Source of the DNA: Variimorphobacter saccharofermentans
GTDB lineage: Bacteria; Bacillota; Clostridia; Lachnospirales; Lachnospiraceae
Assembly: GCF_014174405.1 (NCBI RefSeq)
Contig: NZ_JACEGA010000001.1
Location: forward strand, 1,052,001 to 1,116,000
DNA: 64,000 nt
Direction: 5' to 3'
Part shown: positions 25,297-34,478 of the stretch, one piece after another
How the letters are laid out: every line of letters begins with the position of its first letter
Position numbering within the stretch: the first letter of the stretch is position 1
Translations under genes and position numbers: made by a program
The notes under the pieces: generated by a model
Told to the model about the DNA's origin: nothing
Database searches by the model: none
What the model saw: the letters and a program-made list of their open reading frames with translations, nothing else

Positions 25297-26028
25297 ATGA
25301 TGATCAGCTATATTGTATACACCATTCTATTTCTTAATTTTCTACTAGAACCCATTTTCAACCACTTTGAGTTGTTAAGAGTAAAAAAGGAACCAAATCG
25401 CAGATTGAAGTATTACTATATGTCGGTAATCGGCTTATGTGTTCCTATATTTCTGATACTCCTATTAGTACTTATTCGTGAAATTACCTTATCCGATTTG
25501 GGATTAAAACCGATCCACATCGGAAAGGATTTATTCAACATATGGTTTTCTTATGTTATTCTCTTAGTGTCAGCTTTGTATATGATTTGCATTATTTATC
25601 ATATAATCTGTATGAAAATAAGCGTTCAATATAGGAAGGCCTATTATGCAAAAGTGAGACAATCAAATTCATCTGAAGCAGTTCTGGATATTCTGCTCCC
25701 GGTTACATCCAAGGAAAAGAAATTATGGGGCTTTGTCTCTTTAGTTGCCGGAGTGTGTGAGGAAATTCTTTTCAGGGGTTTCTTACTTCATTTTGTTAGT
25801 GAGTTATTTCCCAATCTATCAATTATAATTGTCATCATCATAATATCATTTGTCTTTGGATTATGGCATACTTATCAAGGGCTAAAAGGTATGTTTATGA
25901 CCTTTTTGATTAGTATTTTCTTTAGTCTGTTCTATATCAGTATTGGTTCCATAATTCCTGTTATCATACTGCATGTTATAATGGATTTGAGTGCAAAGGA
26001 TGCCGGCACTGCTGAGGATTTTCTTTAG
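25297..26028 (+). CDS. CPBP-family intramembrane metalloprotease
   Basis: A 243-residue polytopic membrane protein with about seven helices. VAGVCEEILFRGFLLHFVSE holds EExxxR (about residue 153), and SFVFGLWHTYQGLKGMF and ILHVIMDLSA carry the late His residues. TAAGGAGG precedes the ATG. It is the second CPBP protein within 3 kb. It follows the AraC/GyrI gene and may be controlled by it. Self-immunity or membrane-protein processing is typical; the substrate is unknown. Confidence 0.85.
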   Translation: MMISYIVYTILFLNFLLEPIFNHFELLRVKKEPNRRLKYYYMSVIGLCVPIFLILLLVLIREITLSDLGLKPIHIGKDLFNIWFSYVILLVSALYMICIIYHIICMKISVQYRKAYYAKVRQSNSSEAVLDILLPVTSKEKKLWGFVSLVAGVCEEILFRGFLLHFVSELFPNLSIIIVIIIISFVFGLWHTYQGLKGMFMTFLISIFFSLFYISIGSIIPVIILHVIMDLSAKDAGTAEDFL

Positions 26029-26116
26029 TTCGGTGATATAAAAGCAATTTTATACAATAATATTTGCACTAGCTATGCTAAGCTAGCTGTATCAATATCA
26101 AAAAGGTGGATGAGAA

Positions 26117-26509
26117 ATGAATCAAAATCGAATATTTGAAAATTTCAGCAACGGGCAAATGCGCCTGCCAGACAAGGAGAAAAGCTTTAAAGAAATCATA
26201 TGGTCCAAGCACCCGACCTTCGAGGGGGTTGAGCTAAAACACATCCTTACCTCGAAGGATACAGAAGGGCTCTTTAGCTATCATTTAGTACGTATTGCAC
26301 CGGGTAGAAGTATTAGTAGACATATACATGGGACACAGCTAGAGACTCATGAAGTAATATCCGGCTCCGGCATCTGCATCAATGATGGGAAGAAGCTGGT
26401 GTATGAGAGCGGTACCATATCCATCTTTCCTGCCGGAGTACCACACGAAGTGAATGCGGGAGAAGAAGGATTATTTATATTTGCTAAATTCTTCCCGCCT
26501 CTATGCTAA
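26117..26509 (+). CDS. Cupin-domain protein
   Basis: A 130-residue single cupin. HIHGTQLETHEVISGSG gives the metal-binding HxH...E...H pattern of cupin motif 1, and FPAGVPHEVNAGEEGLF is motif 2. It may bind a metal and a small sugar or acid. Its 3' end overlaps the convergent AraC gene by 4 nt (26506-26509), so antisense effects are possible. Confidence 0.85.
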   Translation: MNQNRIFENFSNGQMRLPDKEKSFKEIIWSKHPTFEGVELKHILTSKDTEGLFSYHLVRIAPGRSISRHIHGTQLETHEVISGSGICINDGKKLVYESGTISIFPAGVPHEVNAGEEGLFIFAKFFPPLC

Positions 26510-27270
26510 TCCCTATTCGGTAAAAATATATAAGCCTGCAAATATTCGGAAGGGGTAATGCCAACTACTCTTTTGAATGTTTTAATGAAGTGACTTTGGT
26601 CATAAAAGCCGGTAGCCAAGGCCACTTCTATGATAGGATACTTTTGCTTAAGCAAATGCTGTGCCTTACGAATTCGATTTTGTAATTGAAACTGATGGGG
26701 AGTAAGACCGACTACTTTTTTAAACTGTCTGGTAAAATGATATTTACTTAGGTAGCTTACTTGTGAAAGTTCGTCTAGCTTTAGTTCTCTTTCTGGGGAG
26801 GTCTCCAGTAACTTTTTTGTTGAAGCAAATGTAGCATTCGACTTATACTTCTGATCCGTGATACCTTCGTATAACGTAACAATCGTATCAGATAACATCC
26901 TTACTTGTTCCTTATATAGAATACCTTTACTTATGAAATAGTCTGCTAATTCTGTAAAGATAGATAGCTGGCTATTTTTATCAAAATCTGAGAATAGCTC
27001 TTTCTTCATGCATACAGTAAGTGTGGTATAGCCTTCTTTACCAGAGATAATAGTATGAGGCTCATAAGGTGGGATAATAATCAAATCATTTATATGATGG
27101 ATTATTGTTCCATCCTTCTTTTTAAGCTCAATGCAACCGTCAATAACTAAAACTATGGTATATACGGAGATATGATTGTGTTCCGGATATGAAATATGAG
27201 AGTTTTTGCAGTAAACCATCTCTATTTCGGATGTCATTGAGTGGTAATATTTGATTTCTCTTTTCTCCAT
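26506..27270 (-). CDS. AraC-family regulator with N-terminal cupin sensor
   Basis: Start at ATG 27270 with AGGTGATA upstream. About 254 residues. The N-terminal part (about 1-110) is a cupin-like ligand domain (HNHISVYTIVLVIDGCIEL). The C-terminal AraC HTH reads LDELSQVSYLSKYHFTRQFK, GLTPHQFQLQNRIRKAQHLL, then IEVALATGFYDQSHFIKTFK. It is convergent with, and overlaps, the cupin gene. It probably responds to a sugar or cell-wall-like signal. Confidence 0.87.
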   Translation of the reverse strand: MEKREIKYYHSMTSEIEMVYCKNSHISYPEHNHISVYTIVLVIDGCIELKKKDGTIIHHINDLIIIPPYEPHTIISGKEGYTTLTVCMKKELFSDFDKNSQLSIFTELADYFISKGILYKEQVRMLSDTIVTLYEGITDQKYKSNATFASTKKLLETSPERELKLDELSQVSYLSKYHFTRQFKKVVGLTPHQFQLQNRIRKAQHLLKQKYPIIEVALATGFYDQSHFIKTFKRVVGITPSEYLQAYIFLPNRD

Positions 27271-27329
27271 TTTTATCACCTGATTATATACCGATTAGTA
27301 AGTTCCTCATTTTAATGCTATTGCGATTT

Positions 27330-29051
27330 TTACTGTACTTTAAATATCTTAACTTTATCTAATAGAGCATATGACATTTGTTGCAGATCCTGAGAAATGG
27401 AGGCAGTCTCTTCTGTGGTAGCATTTAATTCTTCTGAGGAGGCTGATATTTCTTCTGCAGATGCAGAGGTCTCGACGGCTACGGCGGATATGGTTTGGAC
27501 CCTTCCGATTATGTCATTCTTGCTTTGCAGAATGGTATTGGTGGCTTCATAGGTTTGATTAATCTTTGGAGTAGATTCTTTTAATGAATCCAATATCTGA
27601 TGGAAGGATTTATTGGTAGTATCCGTAATCTCGATTTGAGTGGATAATCGATTCCTCAGCTCATCGCTGGTTGTTACGACACTTTTAACACCGGATAGTA
27701 TTACGTCGATCATCTGCTTAATGCTATCTGTTGACTGTTTTGAGCGATCCGCTAACTTTCTTATTTCATCGGCCACAACTGAAAAGCTTCTACCGGCTTC
27801 CCCTGCTTTCGCAGCCTCGATAGCCGCATTAAGGGATAGGAGATTGGTCTGCTCGGATATTGCTTCGATGACATTGTTGATATCATTGATTTGCATGATA
27901 TTCTCATTCAACTCATTAATTTTGTGGAAGACATGATCAAAGGTTTCCTTCGAATCCTGTATGGATTGTATTAATGTAGACATCTGATCATTTCCCGTGG
28001 AGGATATACTTTCGGTTAACTCAGAGTTTTCCTTCACAGCCTCCAATGAGATATATATGTTTTGAACCATTTTATCAAAATGCTCAAGTTCCGATAAGAT
28101 TACACTCATCTCCTGAGCTTGGGTAGTGGTGCCTTGGGTTATTTCGCCGATAGCAGAGGTGGTTTCTTCCGAAGAGGCAGCAATCTGCTGGGATATGGAA
28201 GAAACATTAGTAGCCAGATTAGCCACTTCTTCTGATGTAACTGTAATCGCTTTTATCGTCTGATTTAGGTTGTCGCCAAGCTCATTCATACTTCTTGCTA
28301 ATAATCCTAATTCATCTTTACGTTTACTCTCTATCTTAACAGTTAAGTCGCCTTGTTGCATTTGTTCAACCTTTGATTTTAATTCCTTTAAAGTTTTTGA
28401 TAGTCTGATTGAGAATGTACCTGCTATCAGAATTCCAAATAGCAATATAAGAATAGTACGAAGATAAAACTGATTTCTCATTACAGTGATCTCTGCGGTA
28501 ATCTCCGTGGCATCCAGATCAGCAGCCAAAATTCCGACTATATTGCCGGATTTGTCTAGGATGGGAACATAAGCGGAGATCATGTCTCCCCACTCAGAAT
28601 AGTCAAGCTCAAAGGACTTCTTGCCTTGAAAGCTATCTATCCAAGCGTCACTCATAATAGCTTCATCTTCCATGTCACCCAAATAGGAACGGTCCGGATC
28701 ATCTTCCTCTGTACCGTCAACGACATAGATATACTCATCGATTGAAGTCTTTCTCATGGTGTACAAATACTGTAATCCCAATGAACGTCTCAAATTACGT
28801 AAATCATTATATAATAGGGTATAAGATTCACTATTCATATCCCCTTCTGTATGTAATTCCTGAAAGATATCGACATTAAGATTGCCTGCCATTGATTCTA
28901 TCATAGTAAGAAGGGTATTTCCTACCGATTTTACTATAGTGGTCTTTGCCCTGTTGTATGAGGAGATGGATAATGTAATTGATGATAGTAATAATAGTCC
29001 AATACTAATACCTACAATTTCTAAAACGAGTGATAGCCCTGTCTTTTTCAT
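27330..29051 (-). CDS. Methyl-accepting chemotaxis protein
   Basis: About 573 residues from ATG 29051, which has GAAAGG 12 nt upstream. The N-terminal helix (8-30) and a second helix near 190-210 enclose an outer sensor domain (Cache-like; [20 protein letters not shown]). A HAMP domain follows, then the signalling hairpin [35 protein letters not shown]. It signals through CheW/CheA. The usual CheB/CheR-binding pentapeptide is not seen at the end (ends [10 protein letters not shown]). Confidence 0.92.
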   Translation of the reverse strand: MKKTGLSLVLEIVGISIGLLLLSSITLSISSYNRAKTTIVKSVGNTLLTMIESMAGNLNVDIFQELHTEGDMNSESYTLLYNDLRNLRRSLGLQYLYTMRKTSIDEYIYVVDGTEEDDPDRSYLGDMEDEAIMSDAWIDSFQGKKSFELDYSEWGDMISAYVPILDKSGNIVGILAADLDATEITAEITVMRNQFYLRTILILLFGILIAGTFSIRLSKTLKELKSKVEQMQQGDLTVKIESKRKDELGLLARSMNELGDNLNQTIKAITVTSEEVANLATNVSSISQQIAASSEETTSAIGEITQGTTTQAQEMSVILSELEHFDKMVQNIYISLEAVKENSELTESISSTGNDQMSTLIQSIQDSKETFDHVFHKINELNENIMQINDINNVIEAISEQTNLLSLNAAIEAAKAGEAGRSFSVVADEIRKLADRSKQSTDSIKQMIDVILSGVKSVVTTSDELRNRLSTQIEITDTTNKSFHQILDSLKESTPKINQTYEATNTILQSKNDIIGRVQTISAVAVETSASAEEISASSEELNATTEETASISQDLQQMSYALLDKVKIFKVQ

Positions 29052-29197
29052 AATAGTATGCATCCTTTCTCGGTATAAAAATAAGATGTAACTTTGAAGA
29101 TTAAAAAACAACCTATATTACCCCTTTTTCAATATTTTACATTCTAATTCGTCAAAAGTCTACATATTTCGTGTAGATTATGGTAGAATAATATACA

Positions 29198-29229
29198 AAA
29201 TCGCTAACCCTTAATAAGGATTAGCGATT
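29198..29229 (-). terminator. Terminator downstream of the GNAT gene
   Basis: AATCGCTAA (about 29199-29207) is inverted to TTAGCGATT (29221-29229). On the minus strand it is followed by T-rich sequence, just after the stop of the GNAT gene. Confidence 0.75.
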
Positions 29230-29241
29230 ATTGAACGTTAC

Positions 29242-30219
29242 TTATACCTCTTTTGCATAGTCTTTATCATTGGACTCCTTTTCCCAGGAGATGAAGACTT
29301 CCAATTCCCAATGATAGACAGGAATAAAGGCTTTATTTTCATATCCGATTTTATGATAGAAGGTCTGATTACCACCTAGCATTCCATTACATCTCGGGAA
29401 CATTTTCTGTACTCTGTTTGCAGCTTCATGTAGAATAGCTGTTGCAATTCCTTTTCTTCTTTCCCACCATACGACAGCTAATGGTTCAAGTTCACAATAG
29501 GGCATATTTTCGTCATACCATATGATTGCAAAAGCGACAGGTCTCTTTTGTTCATCAAGAACACACAGATCAAGGTCCTTTCGATAGTGCTTCATTTTTC
29601 GCAAATCATGGAAGGCCTGTTCGCCATGTTCGCAGGCATGCCTATCTCCGGTATAGCCAAAGGAATAACGATGAGTATTGGATAGGTAAAAGTCCGGAGT
29701 AGTATTGCCGTCGACGATGGAATAGCCATCAGGCAGTTTTACGTCATAGAACTTATCTCCAAAGGGTAGGATATATCGGTCCTCGCCAAAATCCAATTTT
29801 TGAAATCCTGACTGCAAAACCATTTCCTTAAGAGTAGTATTCCAATCCGGCACATAGATGTTTACATACTTGGTTCGTTGATCCTCCTTGATTGCAGTAG
29901 CGTGTGTTTTAGCAAACTTAATCATATCTTTAAGAAGCTCTGTGTCGCCTCCGCGTTCTTTGGAATCAAATAAGAAAAAAGCTTCTCCGTCATAATTACC
30001 TTCATTGATGACACAGGCTACAACTTTCCCGTTATCCCTATAGACACCAACCGTATGATACCAAGCTTTATAATGGCCTGTAAAAGCCGGATGCAGCCCT
30101 TTTGAAAATTCGTGTCTACTGAGATTCCAGACAGGGTATTCCCATTGATAGGAAGCGATGATTAATTGCTCTATTTCATCAAAATCCTCATCTTTATAAA
30201 AACTGAATTCATAACGCAT
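29242..30219 (-). CDS. GNAT-family acetyltransferase, two-domain
   Basis: A 325-residue protein of double-GNAT length. The C-terminal domain has the acetyl-CoA pattern AVVWWERRKGIATAILHEAA (R-R-K-G-I-A). The N-terminal domain has a weaker loop and may be a degenerate GNAT half. GAGAGGAAG precedes the ATG. It stands alone; two hairpins follow upstream (30270-30390). Substrate unknown. Confidence 0.82.
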   Translation of the reverse strand: MRYEFSFYKDEDFDEIEQLIIASYQWEYPVWNLSRHEFSKGLHPAFTGHYKAWYHTVGVYRDNGKVVACVINEGNYDGEAFFLFDSKERGGDTELLKDMIKFAKTHATAIKEDQRTKYVNIYVPDWNTTLKEMVLQSGFQKLDFGEDRYILPFGDKFYDVKLPDGYSIVDGNTTPDFYLSNTHRYSFGYTGDRHACEHGEQAFHDLRKMKHYRKDLDLCVLDEQKRPVAFAIIWYDENMPYCELEPLAVVWWERRKGIATAILHEAANRVQKMFPRCNGMLGGNQTFYHKIGYENKAFIPVYHWELEVFISWEKESNDKDYAKEV

Positions 30220-30269
30220 ATGTATCTTCCTCTCATTATAAAATATAGTTAGATAATTGCGAAACTATA

Positions 30270-30390
30270 CAACAGAAAGTACGCTTTGCGAACTTTCTGT
30301 TGTCCTGAATAATTGTGGCCATTGTGTATACAGTGGATACATATTCCGAAGCAAACCATAGCGGAAGTAGCGGGTTTGCGCAGGAATATG
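30270..30390. repeat. Two hairpins between GNAT and ABM genes
   Basis: CAACAGAAAGT (30270-30280) pairs with ACTTTCTGTTG (30292-30302). CATATTCC...GCAAACC (30340-30357) pairs with GGTTTGC...GGAATATG (30373-30390). They lie in the gap just after the ABM gene stop, so they may end its minus-strand transcript. Confidence 0.5.
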
Positions 30391-30391
30391 C

Positions 30392-30727
30392 TTATTCTAT
30401 GCTTTCACCACACATGATATCAAATGGCATGACTAATAGCTTGCTTAACCGTTTCTCATATTCAGTAAAAAACCATGTGGTTGCATTGGAATAGTTCTCA
30501 ATTGTGTCAAATTGCCAGTAGGAGTAGTACTTAACACACTTAACGATCTTAGTAAGAGGTCTAGGTAAATCTCCGATTTTATCAAATATATAAAATCTTT
30601 TCAAATATTTGATATCAATATTACCGGCCAGTTCCTTTTGTTGTGGGAGCATTTCCTTTACTAAGCTTTCGAACTCTTCAAGCCTTTCAGGCTTTACCTG
30701 AAATAATTTAACCTCTGAAAAAGACAT
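30392..30727 (-). CDS. Small ABM-like (dimeric alpha-beta barrel) protein
   Basis: Start at ATG 30727 (MSFSEVKLFQVKPERLEEFE) with GGAGGG upstream; 111 residues. The pattern of two beta-alpha-beta halves with FQVKPERLEEFESLVKEM is like antibiotic-biosynthesis-monooxygenase (ABM) folds. It starts 2 nt after the DUF89 stop, so the two are co-transcribed. Function unknown; it could hold a small ligand or act as a subunit. Confidence 0.55.
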   Translation of the reverse strand: MSFSEVKLFQVKPERLEEFESLVKEMLPQQKELAGNIDIKYLKRFYIFDKIGDLPRPLTKIVKCVKYYSYWQFDTIENYSNATTWFFTEYEKRLSKLLVMPFDIMCGESIE

Positions 30728-30729
30728 TC

Positions 30730-31605
30730 TTATTCCCTCCTTTTTGTTTTGCTTTGCATACAAATCATTTTCTTTTCTTCAACACCAATATCCTCTGCAA
30801 TAACATTACATTTTGTCATAAGTAAAAAATAGATGTTCTTTTTCTCTTCGCTTAAGCATTCATAATTTGCTTGTCCTTTGGAAATAACAACATCTGCATT
30901 CTCGTAGAGTTCCTTGAATTTCTGGCTGGTACGATGAAGAACGGTTCCAAGAGATCCGTCCCCATTATCAATAATCTCTGCATATTCATCGATTCCAACA
31001 GCATATGCATCCTCAGCGATGGAATCATTTACAACGGGTTTACCACGTACACCAAATAGTAGATGAATGCTTGGGTTGAGCTCCTTGATTTTCTTTAATA
31101 AAAGCTTATCCAAACAGATTTCACCACAATTATCTCCCAGATATAACAGGGATTTTGCAGCTAGAATATCATTTATCAATGACTGTGAATCATCTATGGC
31201 GAATTCTAATTCATCCATTTTATCAAAGTAATCATAGATATCCTCTAATAGAGTATTGTGTATGGGATTAAAGTCTATGATATTACCTACAATTGCATAT
31301 TTGACAGCCATTCGAAAGGAATGGTCGGACTGATTTACTTTGTACTCAAAGTCAGGTAATAATTCTAGAAACAGAGCATTATAATAGGCTCTAGTATCCT
31401 TGTACGGATCCGGATTATTCGTATATTTCTTAATTAAATCAAATATCTCACCAATTAGTTCCGGAGTGGTTTGGTCAAACGAAATTTTACTCAGGTACGA
31501 AAAGACTTCTCTGAATAAAGCTTCTTTGTTATTTACATTTGAAATGTTTGCAACTTTGATTGCCTGATTTACCACACAGGGTAAGCACTTATCATGTAAT
31601 ATCAT
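30730..31605 (-). CDS. DUF89/ARMT1-like damage-control phosphatase
   Basis: A 291-residue protein. DKCLPCVVNQAIKV at the N-terminus (CxxC), YLGDNCGEICLDKLLLKKI (the Asp-Asn metal site) near residue 157, ISKGQANYECLSE and CNVIAEDIGV are DUF89 marks. The family dephosphorylates damaged or phosphorylated metabolites (metal-dependent). It lies in an operon: nucleotidyltransferase, DUF89, ABM. An acid-sugar or nucleotide side product could be the substrate; this is inference. Confidence 0.82.
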   Translation of the reverse strand: MILHDKCLPCVVNQAIKVANISNVNNKEALFREVFSYLSKISFDQTTPELIGEIFDLIKKYTNNPDPYKDTRAYYNALFLELLPDFEYKVNQSDHSFRMAVKYAIVGNIIDFNPIHNTLLEDIYDYFDKMDELEFAIDDSQSLINDILAAKSLLYLGDNCGEICLDKLLLKKIKELNPSIHLLFGVRGKPVVNDSIAEDAYAVGIDEYAEIIDNGDGSLGTVLHRTSQKFKELYENADVVISKGQANYECLSEEKKNIYFLLMTKCNVIAEDIGVEEKKMICMQSKTKRRE

Positions 31606-31617
31606 AGAATCCTCGCA

Positions 31618-32421
31618 TTAATTTCTTTGAATCTCGTTAATCAATAACTCCTTCAATTCCTCTAAGTCTTCCTCCTTATATTCCAGATCTTTTTCTTCAG
31701 AATACCATTCCTTAATCGCCTGGTCTATAATGTATCGGTATTTTTCAGGGACAAAATTGAGCGTCCATATCGCACCATCATATTTGGATAAAATCCGTTT
31801 TTCATATTTATAGGATAGAATTCGTCCTAAGATCAGAATATTACTTGCGAAATATCTTGGGTTATAGGCACGAAAATCATATTCTGCAACATCGTTGCTG
31901 ATTGAATTCCAGAAATCCTTCTCAGGAATCGTAGGAAAAACCTCCTTTATAGGTCGTCCCCAGATACAAATACCACTTTGATTAATTAAATGAATATAGC
32001 TGGCAATATCCGGATCGCAAAAATCTTCATCTACAATAAAGCATTCTTTGAGTGTGCCATTTAATAAATTCTTGTAACGCTCAGTCCATGAGTCGCTATA
32101 GTGGAATTGACAAGGTACCGGATGCTTCCAGGGGTTCAAATCATTGATCCATATGGCGGACATTTCAAGATGAGAGGGTTTACAATCAATCTCAATTATT
32201 TTTTCAGCAACTGATAATCTTTCCTCCCGGCTTAAGCGTTTGTCACATATTATTATGATATCAATATCACTTACACCTTCAACAAAGCTATCTAATACCA
32301 TGGAGCCGTGTAAGTAGATTCCAACTACTGCTTCTCCGATACAGTCCAACCATATATCCGTTACTTGTTTGATTTGCTCTTTCACATCAGGTGAAAGAGT
32401 ATTATAATTTTTGAATTCCAT
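31618..32421 (-). CDS. Nucleotidyltransferase of the aminoglycoside adenylyltransferase type
   Basis: A 267-residue protein. GIYLHGSMVLDSFVEGVSDI (GS...D-x-D: the SDIDIIIICD end) is the catalytic polymerase-beta-like motif; HLEMSAIWINDL and a helical C-terminal DUF4111-like domain follow, as in ANT(9)/AadA enzymes. AAGGAGA precedes ATG. It may adenylylate an aminoglycoside such as spectinomycin, or act on another substrate. It is the first gene of the operon with the DUF89 protein. Resistance activity is not shown by sequence alone. Confidence 0.82.
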   Translation of the reverse strand: MEFKNYNTLSPDVKEQIKQVTDIWLDCIGEAVVGIYLHGSMVLDSFVEGVSDIDIIIICDKRLSREERLSVAEKIIEIDCKPSHLEMSAIWINDLNPWKHPVPCQFHYSDSWTERYKNLLNGTLKECFIVDEDFCDPDIASYIHLINQSGICIWGRPIKEVFPTIPEKDFWNSISNDVAEYDFRAYNPRYFASNILILGRILSYKYEKRILSKYDGAIWTLNFVPEKYRYIIDQAIKEWYSEEKDLEYKEEDLEELKELLINEIQRN

Positions 32422-32554
32422 GTTATAATCTCCTTATACCACCAAATTATACCATTATATATGGGTTTGTCATTCGCTTGTATCACCAGCTAATTGTATC
32501 ATAAGAATATGAAGATGGATTATAACAAACATTTTAAATCAAATATAATAAAAT

Positions 32555-32609
32555 AGGGTATTCCATAATAGAGAAGATCGCGCTGATTACTCTATTATGT
32601 AAATACCCT
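32555..32609 (-). terminator. Hairpin downstream of CD3324-like gene
   Basis: AGGGTATT (32555-32562) pairs with AATACCCT (32602-32609), and CATAATAGAG pairs with CTCTATTATG inside it. The minus strand continues ATTTTATTATATT, so it is a likely terminator for the gene at 32616-32879. Confidence 0.7.
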
Positions 32610-32615
32610 GTGTTT

Positions 32616-32879
32616 TTATTTGTAATTATTGAGTATTCGATAAATCGAACTTTCTGATAGATAATACTCTTTTGAGAGCTCATAAACTGTTTTCCCGTAT
32701 ATATAATCCTTGTAAATTTGCTTATTTCTACTAGCTAACTCAGATTTATGACCTGAGATACTTCCCCATTCTTTTCGCTTTTCAGCTCCGGGTATGTATA
32801 GAAAGCCTTCCGAAATATATTTTCGTATTTCAACAAGTAACTCGTCGGGAAAAACATTTGTCGCATTTAAATATTTCAT
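32616..32879 (-). CDS. CD3324-family small DNA-binding protein
   Basis: An 87-residue protein. NATNVFPDELLVEIRKYISE, GFLYIPGAEKRKEWG and TVYELSKEYYLSESSIYRIL (a Mor-like HTH) are typical of the CD3324 family. AAGGAGC precedes the ATG. The HTH suggests a small regulator. Monocistronic, with its own hairpin terminator. Confidence 0.82.
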   Translation of the reverse strand: MKYLNATNVFPDELLVEIRKYISEGFLYIPGAEKRKEWGSISGHKSELASRNKQIYKDYIYGKTVYELSKEYYLSESSIYRILNNYK

Positions 32880-33060
32880 TCTGTACTTGCTCCTTATTCT
32901 AATAATGCGTTAGAATGCGGATTCTGTACTATTCATGAATGAATTGGCAAATCTAGAATTACGCTCCACACGTATTTGCCGGTTACAGAATCGCATGGAG
33001 CTTAAGTAAACGTTTCTGCTTCATTTTATTTATCCTCCTATAATATGTGTATCAGTGATT

Positions 33061-33837
33061 CTAGAAAAATGGATCACCTAATTTATTATTATTTTGATGT
33101 TTATATGATAATATTGGGGTTCTTGGTAGTGGATCCAATGTATTCTGCATATGCTTTAACGCCTCCAGCCATTCATGACGATGGTCCTCTTTATCGTTAA
33201 TAACGAATGCTTTACCAAATACAACACGTGTACGATCTGTCATTGATGGTTGCTCCAAATAGATTGGCAATATTGGTTTCTGTGTTAAATATGACAAGCT
33301 GAATATACCATGATATATTCGATCGATGCTGTTCCTATTGATATCGGATATTGTGCCTTGCGGAAATATCAGTACATGCTTTGGAGAAGCTGCATTTTTT
33401 AAGTATTTCGTCAAATCTATTAAAGCCTTTGTCATATCACCGGAGGAGTTTCTATTTACTCCGATTAATTCATAATATTTTGAGACAAAGGACATAAGCT
33501 TTTCGTTATCTACCCATTCTTTCTTAGATAGTATTCGTATCCTGTCATGTAATAGACCTAGAATGACAGCGTCAAAATCGCTTACATGATTGGATGCCAG
33601 AATATAATCATTACTGTCTAAGTCGGGCATATTGACTAATTCTACATGAAATAATTCAAAGACACCTTTTTTGTAGTCTTCTCTATTATTAATATCCACT
33701 CCTAAATCTACTAGTTTTTGCAAAAATACTTTTAAGTAGTTAGCAGCATCTTCCCCACTAAAACTTAAGCTGTTATCCAAAATAAATCCTCCCAACCTTC
33801 TGGTAGCATAAATTAACAATGCTATGGCATAATTCAT
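33061..33837 (-). CDS. Lysophospholipid acyltransferase (PlsC family)
   Basis: About 259 residues. ASNHVSDFDAVILGL holds the HxxxxD catalytic motif at about residue 83, FPQGTISD is motif III (EGTR-like), and LPIYLEQPSM is a substrate-side segment. It acylates lysophosphatidate-type lipids at the membrane. ATG 33837 is preferred over TTG 33840. The ribosome site is weak. It stands alone, followed (upstream) by a long leader region. Confidence 0.85.
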   Translation of the reverse strand: MNYAIALLIYATRRLGGFILDNSLSFSGEDAANYLKVFLQKLVDLGVDINNREDYKKGVFELFHVELVNMPDLDSNDYILASNHVSDFDAVILGLLHDRIRILSKKEWVDNEKLMSFVSKYYELIGVNRNSSGDMTKALIDLTKYLKNAASPKHVLIFPQGTISDINRNSIDRIYHGIFSLSYLTQKPILPIYLEQPSMTDRTRVVFGKAFVINDKEDHRHEWLEALKHMQNTLDPLPRTPILSYKHQNNNKLGDPFF

Positions 33838-33925
33838 CAAGCTCTGAATTCAGTGCCTATTATAACATACACTATTTTTATTGACAACATACACCGATAT
33901 GTGGTTACATAAAGTTCATTATGAA

Positions 33926-34003
33926 AAGAGGCTGTTGCAAAATATATAAACAGGGATTATGGTAAGTCATAATTCCTAATAAACCATTTTGCAACAGCCC
34001 CTT
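33926..34003. repeat. 78-bp hairpin element (GCTGTTGC family), copy 1
   Basis: AAGAGGCTGTTGCAAAAT is inverted to ATTTTGCAACAGCCCCTT, with an inner GGGATTATG/CATAATTCC stem. A looser copy lies at 51995-52058. Confidence 0.7.
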
Positions 34004-34099
34004 AATATTGAGCAGATCATGTATTCATTAAGTATACAACTTTTGCACATTTATGAAAAATAATTTCTTCTCAGCGAGACCTGCATATAAAAATTCTGG

Positions 34100-34128
34100 T
34101 TGACGATAATGATCTTATCGATTATGAT
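34100..34128 (+). promoter_or_regulatory. Promoter of the ABC-F leader transcript
   Basis: TTGACG (34100-34105) and TATGAT (34123-34128) are 17 bp apart. The transcript would begin near 34135, leaving about 340 nt of leader before the ABC-F start codon. Confidence 0.7.
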
Positions 34129-34241
34129 ATAGAAAGGTAAATACCGAAATATATATATTTACATTAATTAATCAATTAATTTCTATCTGTGTATCTCCTT
34201 ATGGCTATACATGGGATGACGAAAGGAACTTAGGTAATAAC

Positions 34242-34373
34242 ATGAACAATACACTTAGATGGGTTAAATTTGAGGCTATTATGATCGCACTATTTTCAGT
34301 TAAGGGGATAAGTGCGTCCAAATTTAATAGCTTTGATAAGGTCCATATAGGTGAATTGGTGAATTCATATTAG
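34242..34373 (+). CDS. Leader peptide ORF upstream of ABC-F gene, 43 residues
   Basis: ATG at 34242 encodes 43 residues, starting NNTLRWVKFEAIMIALFSVK, and ends at TAG 34371-34373. AAAGGA and TAGGT lie upstream. It sits between the promoter and the terminator at 34410. In ABC-F antibiotic-resistance genes, ribosome stalling on such a leader often decides read-through. The peptide itself is not recognised, so the role is inferred from position. Confidence 0.5.
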   Translation: MNNTLRWVKFEAIMIALFSVKGISASKFNSFDKVHIGELVNSY

Positions 34374-34409
34374 AATATAATCTTAATGATAATTATATGA
34401 TGAATGTAT

Positions 34410-34438
34410 CCCAAGGCTTATATGCCTTGGGTTTTTTT
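34410..34438 (+). terminator. Intrinsic terminator in the ABC-F leader
   Basis: CCCAAGGC (34410-34417) pairs with GCCTTGGG (34424-34431) and is followed by seven T. It lies 41 nt before the ABC-F start codon and 37 nt after the leader ORF stop. It fits attenuation. Confidence 0.8.
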
Positions 34439-34478
34439 ATGCATAAATTTACTTAAAAATAAAGAGAGGTAGAATATA

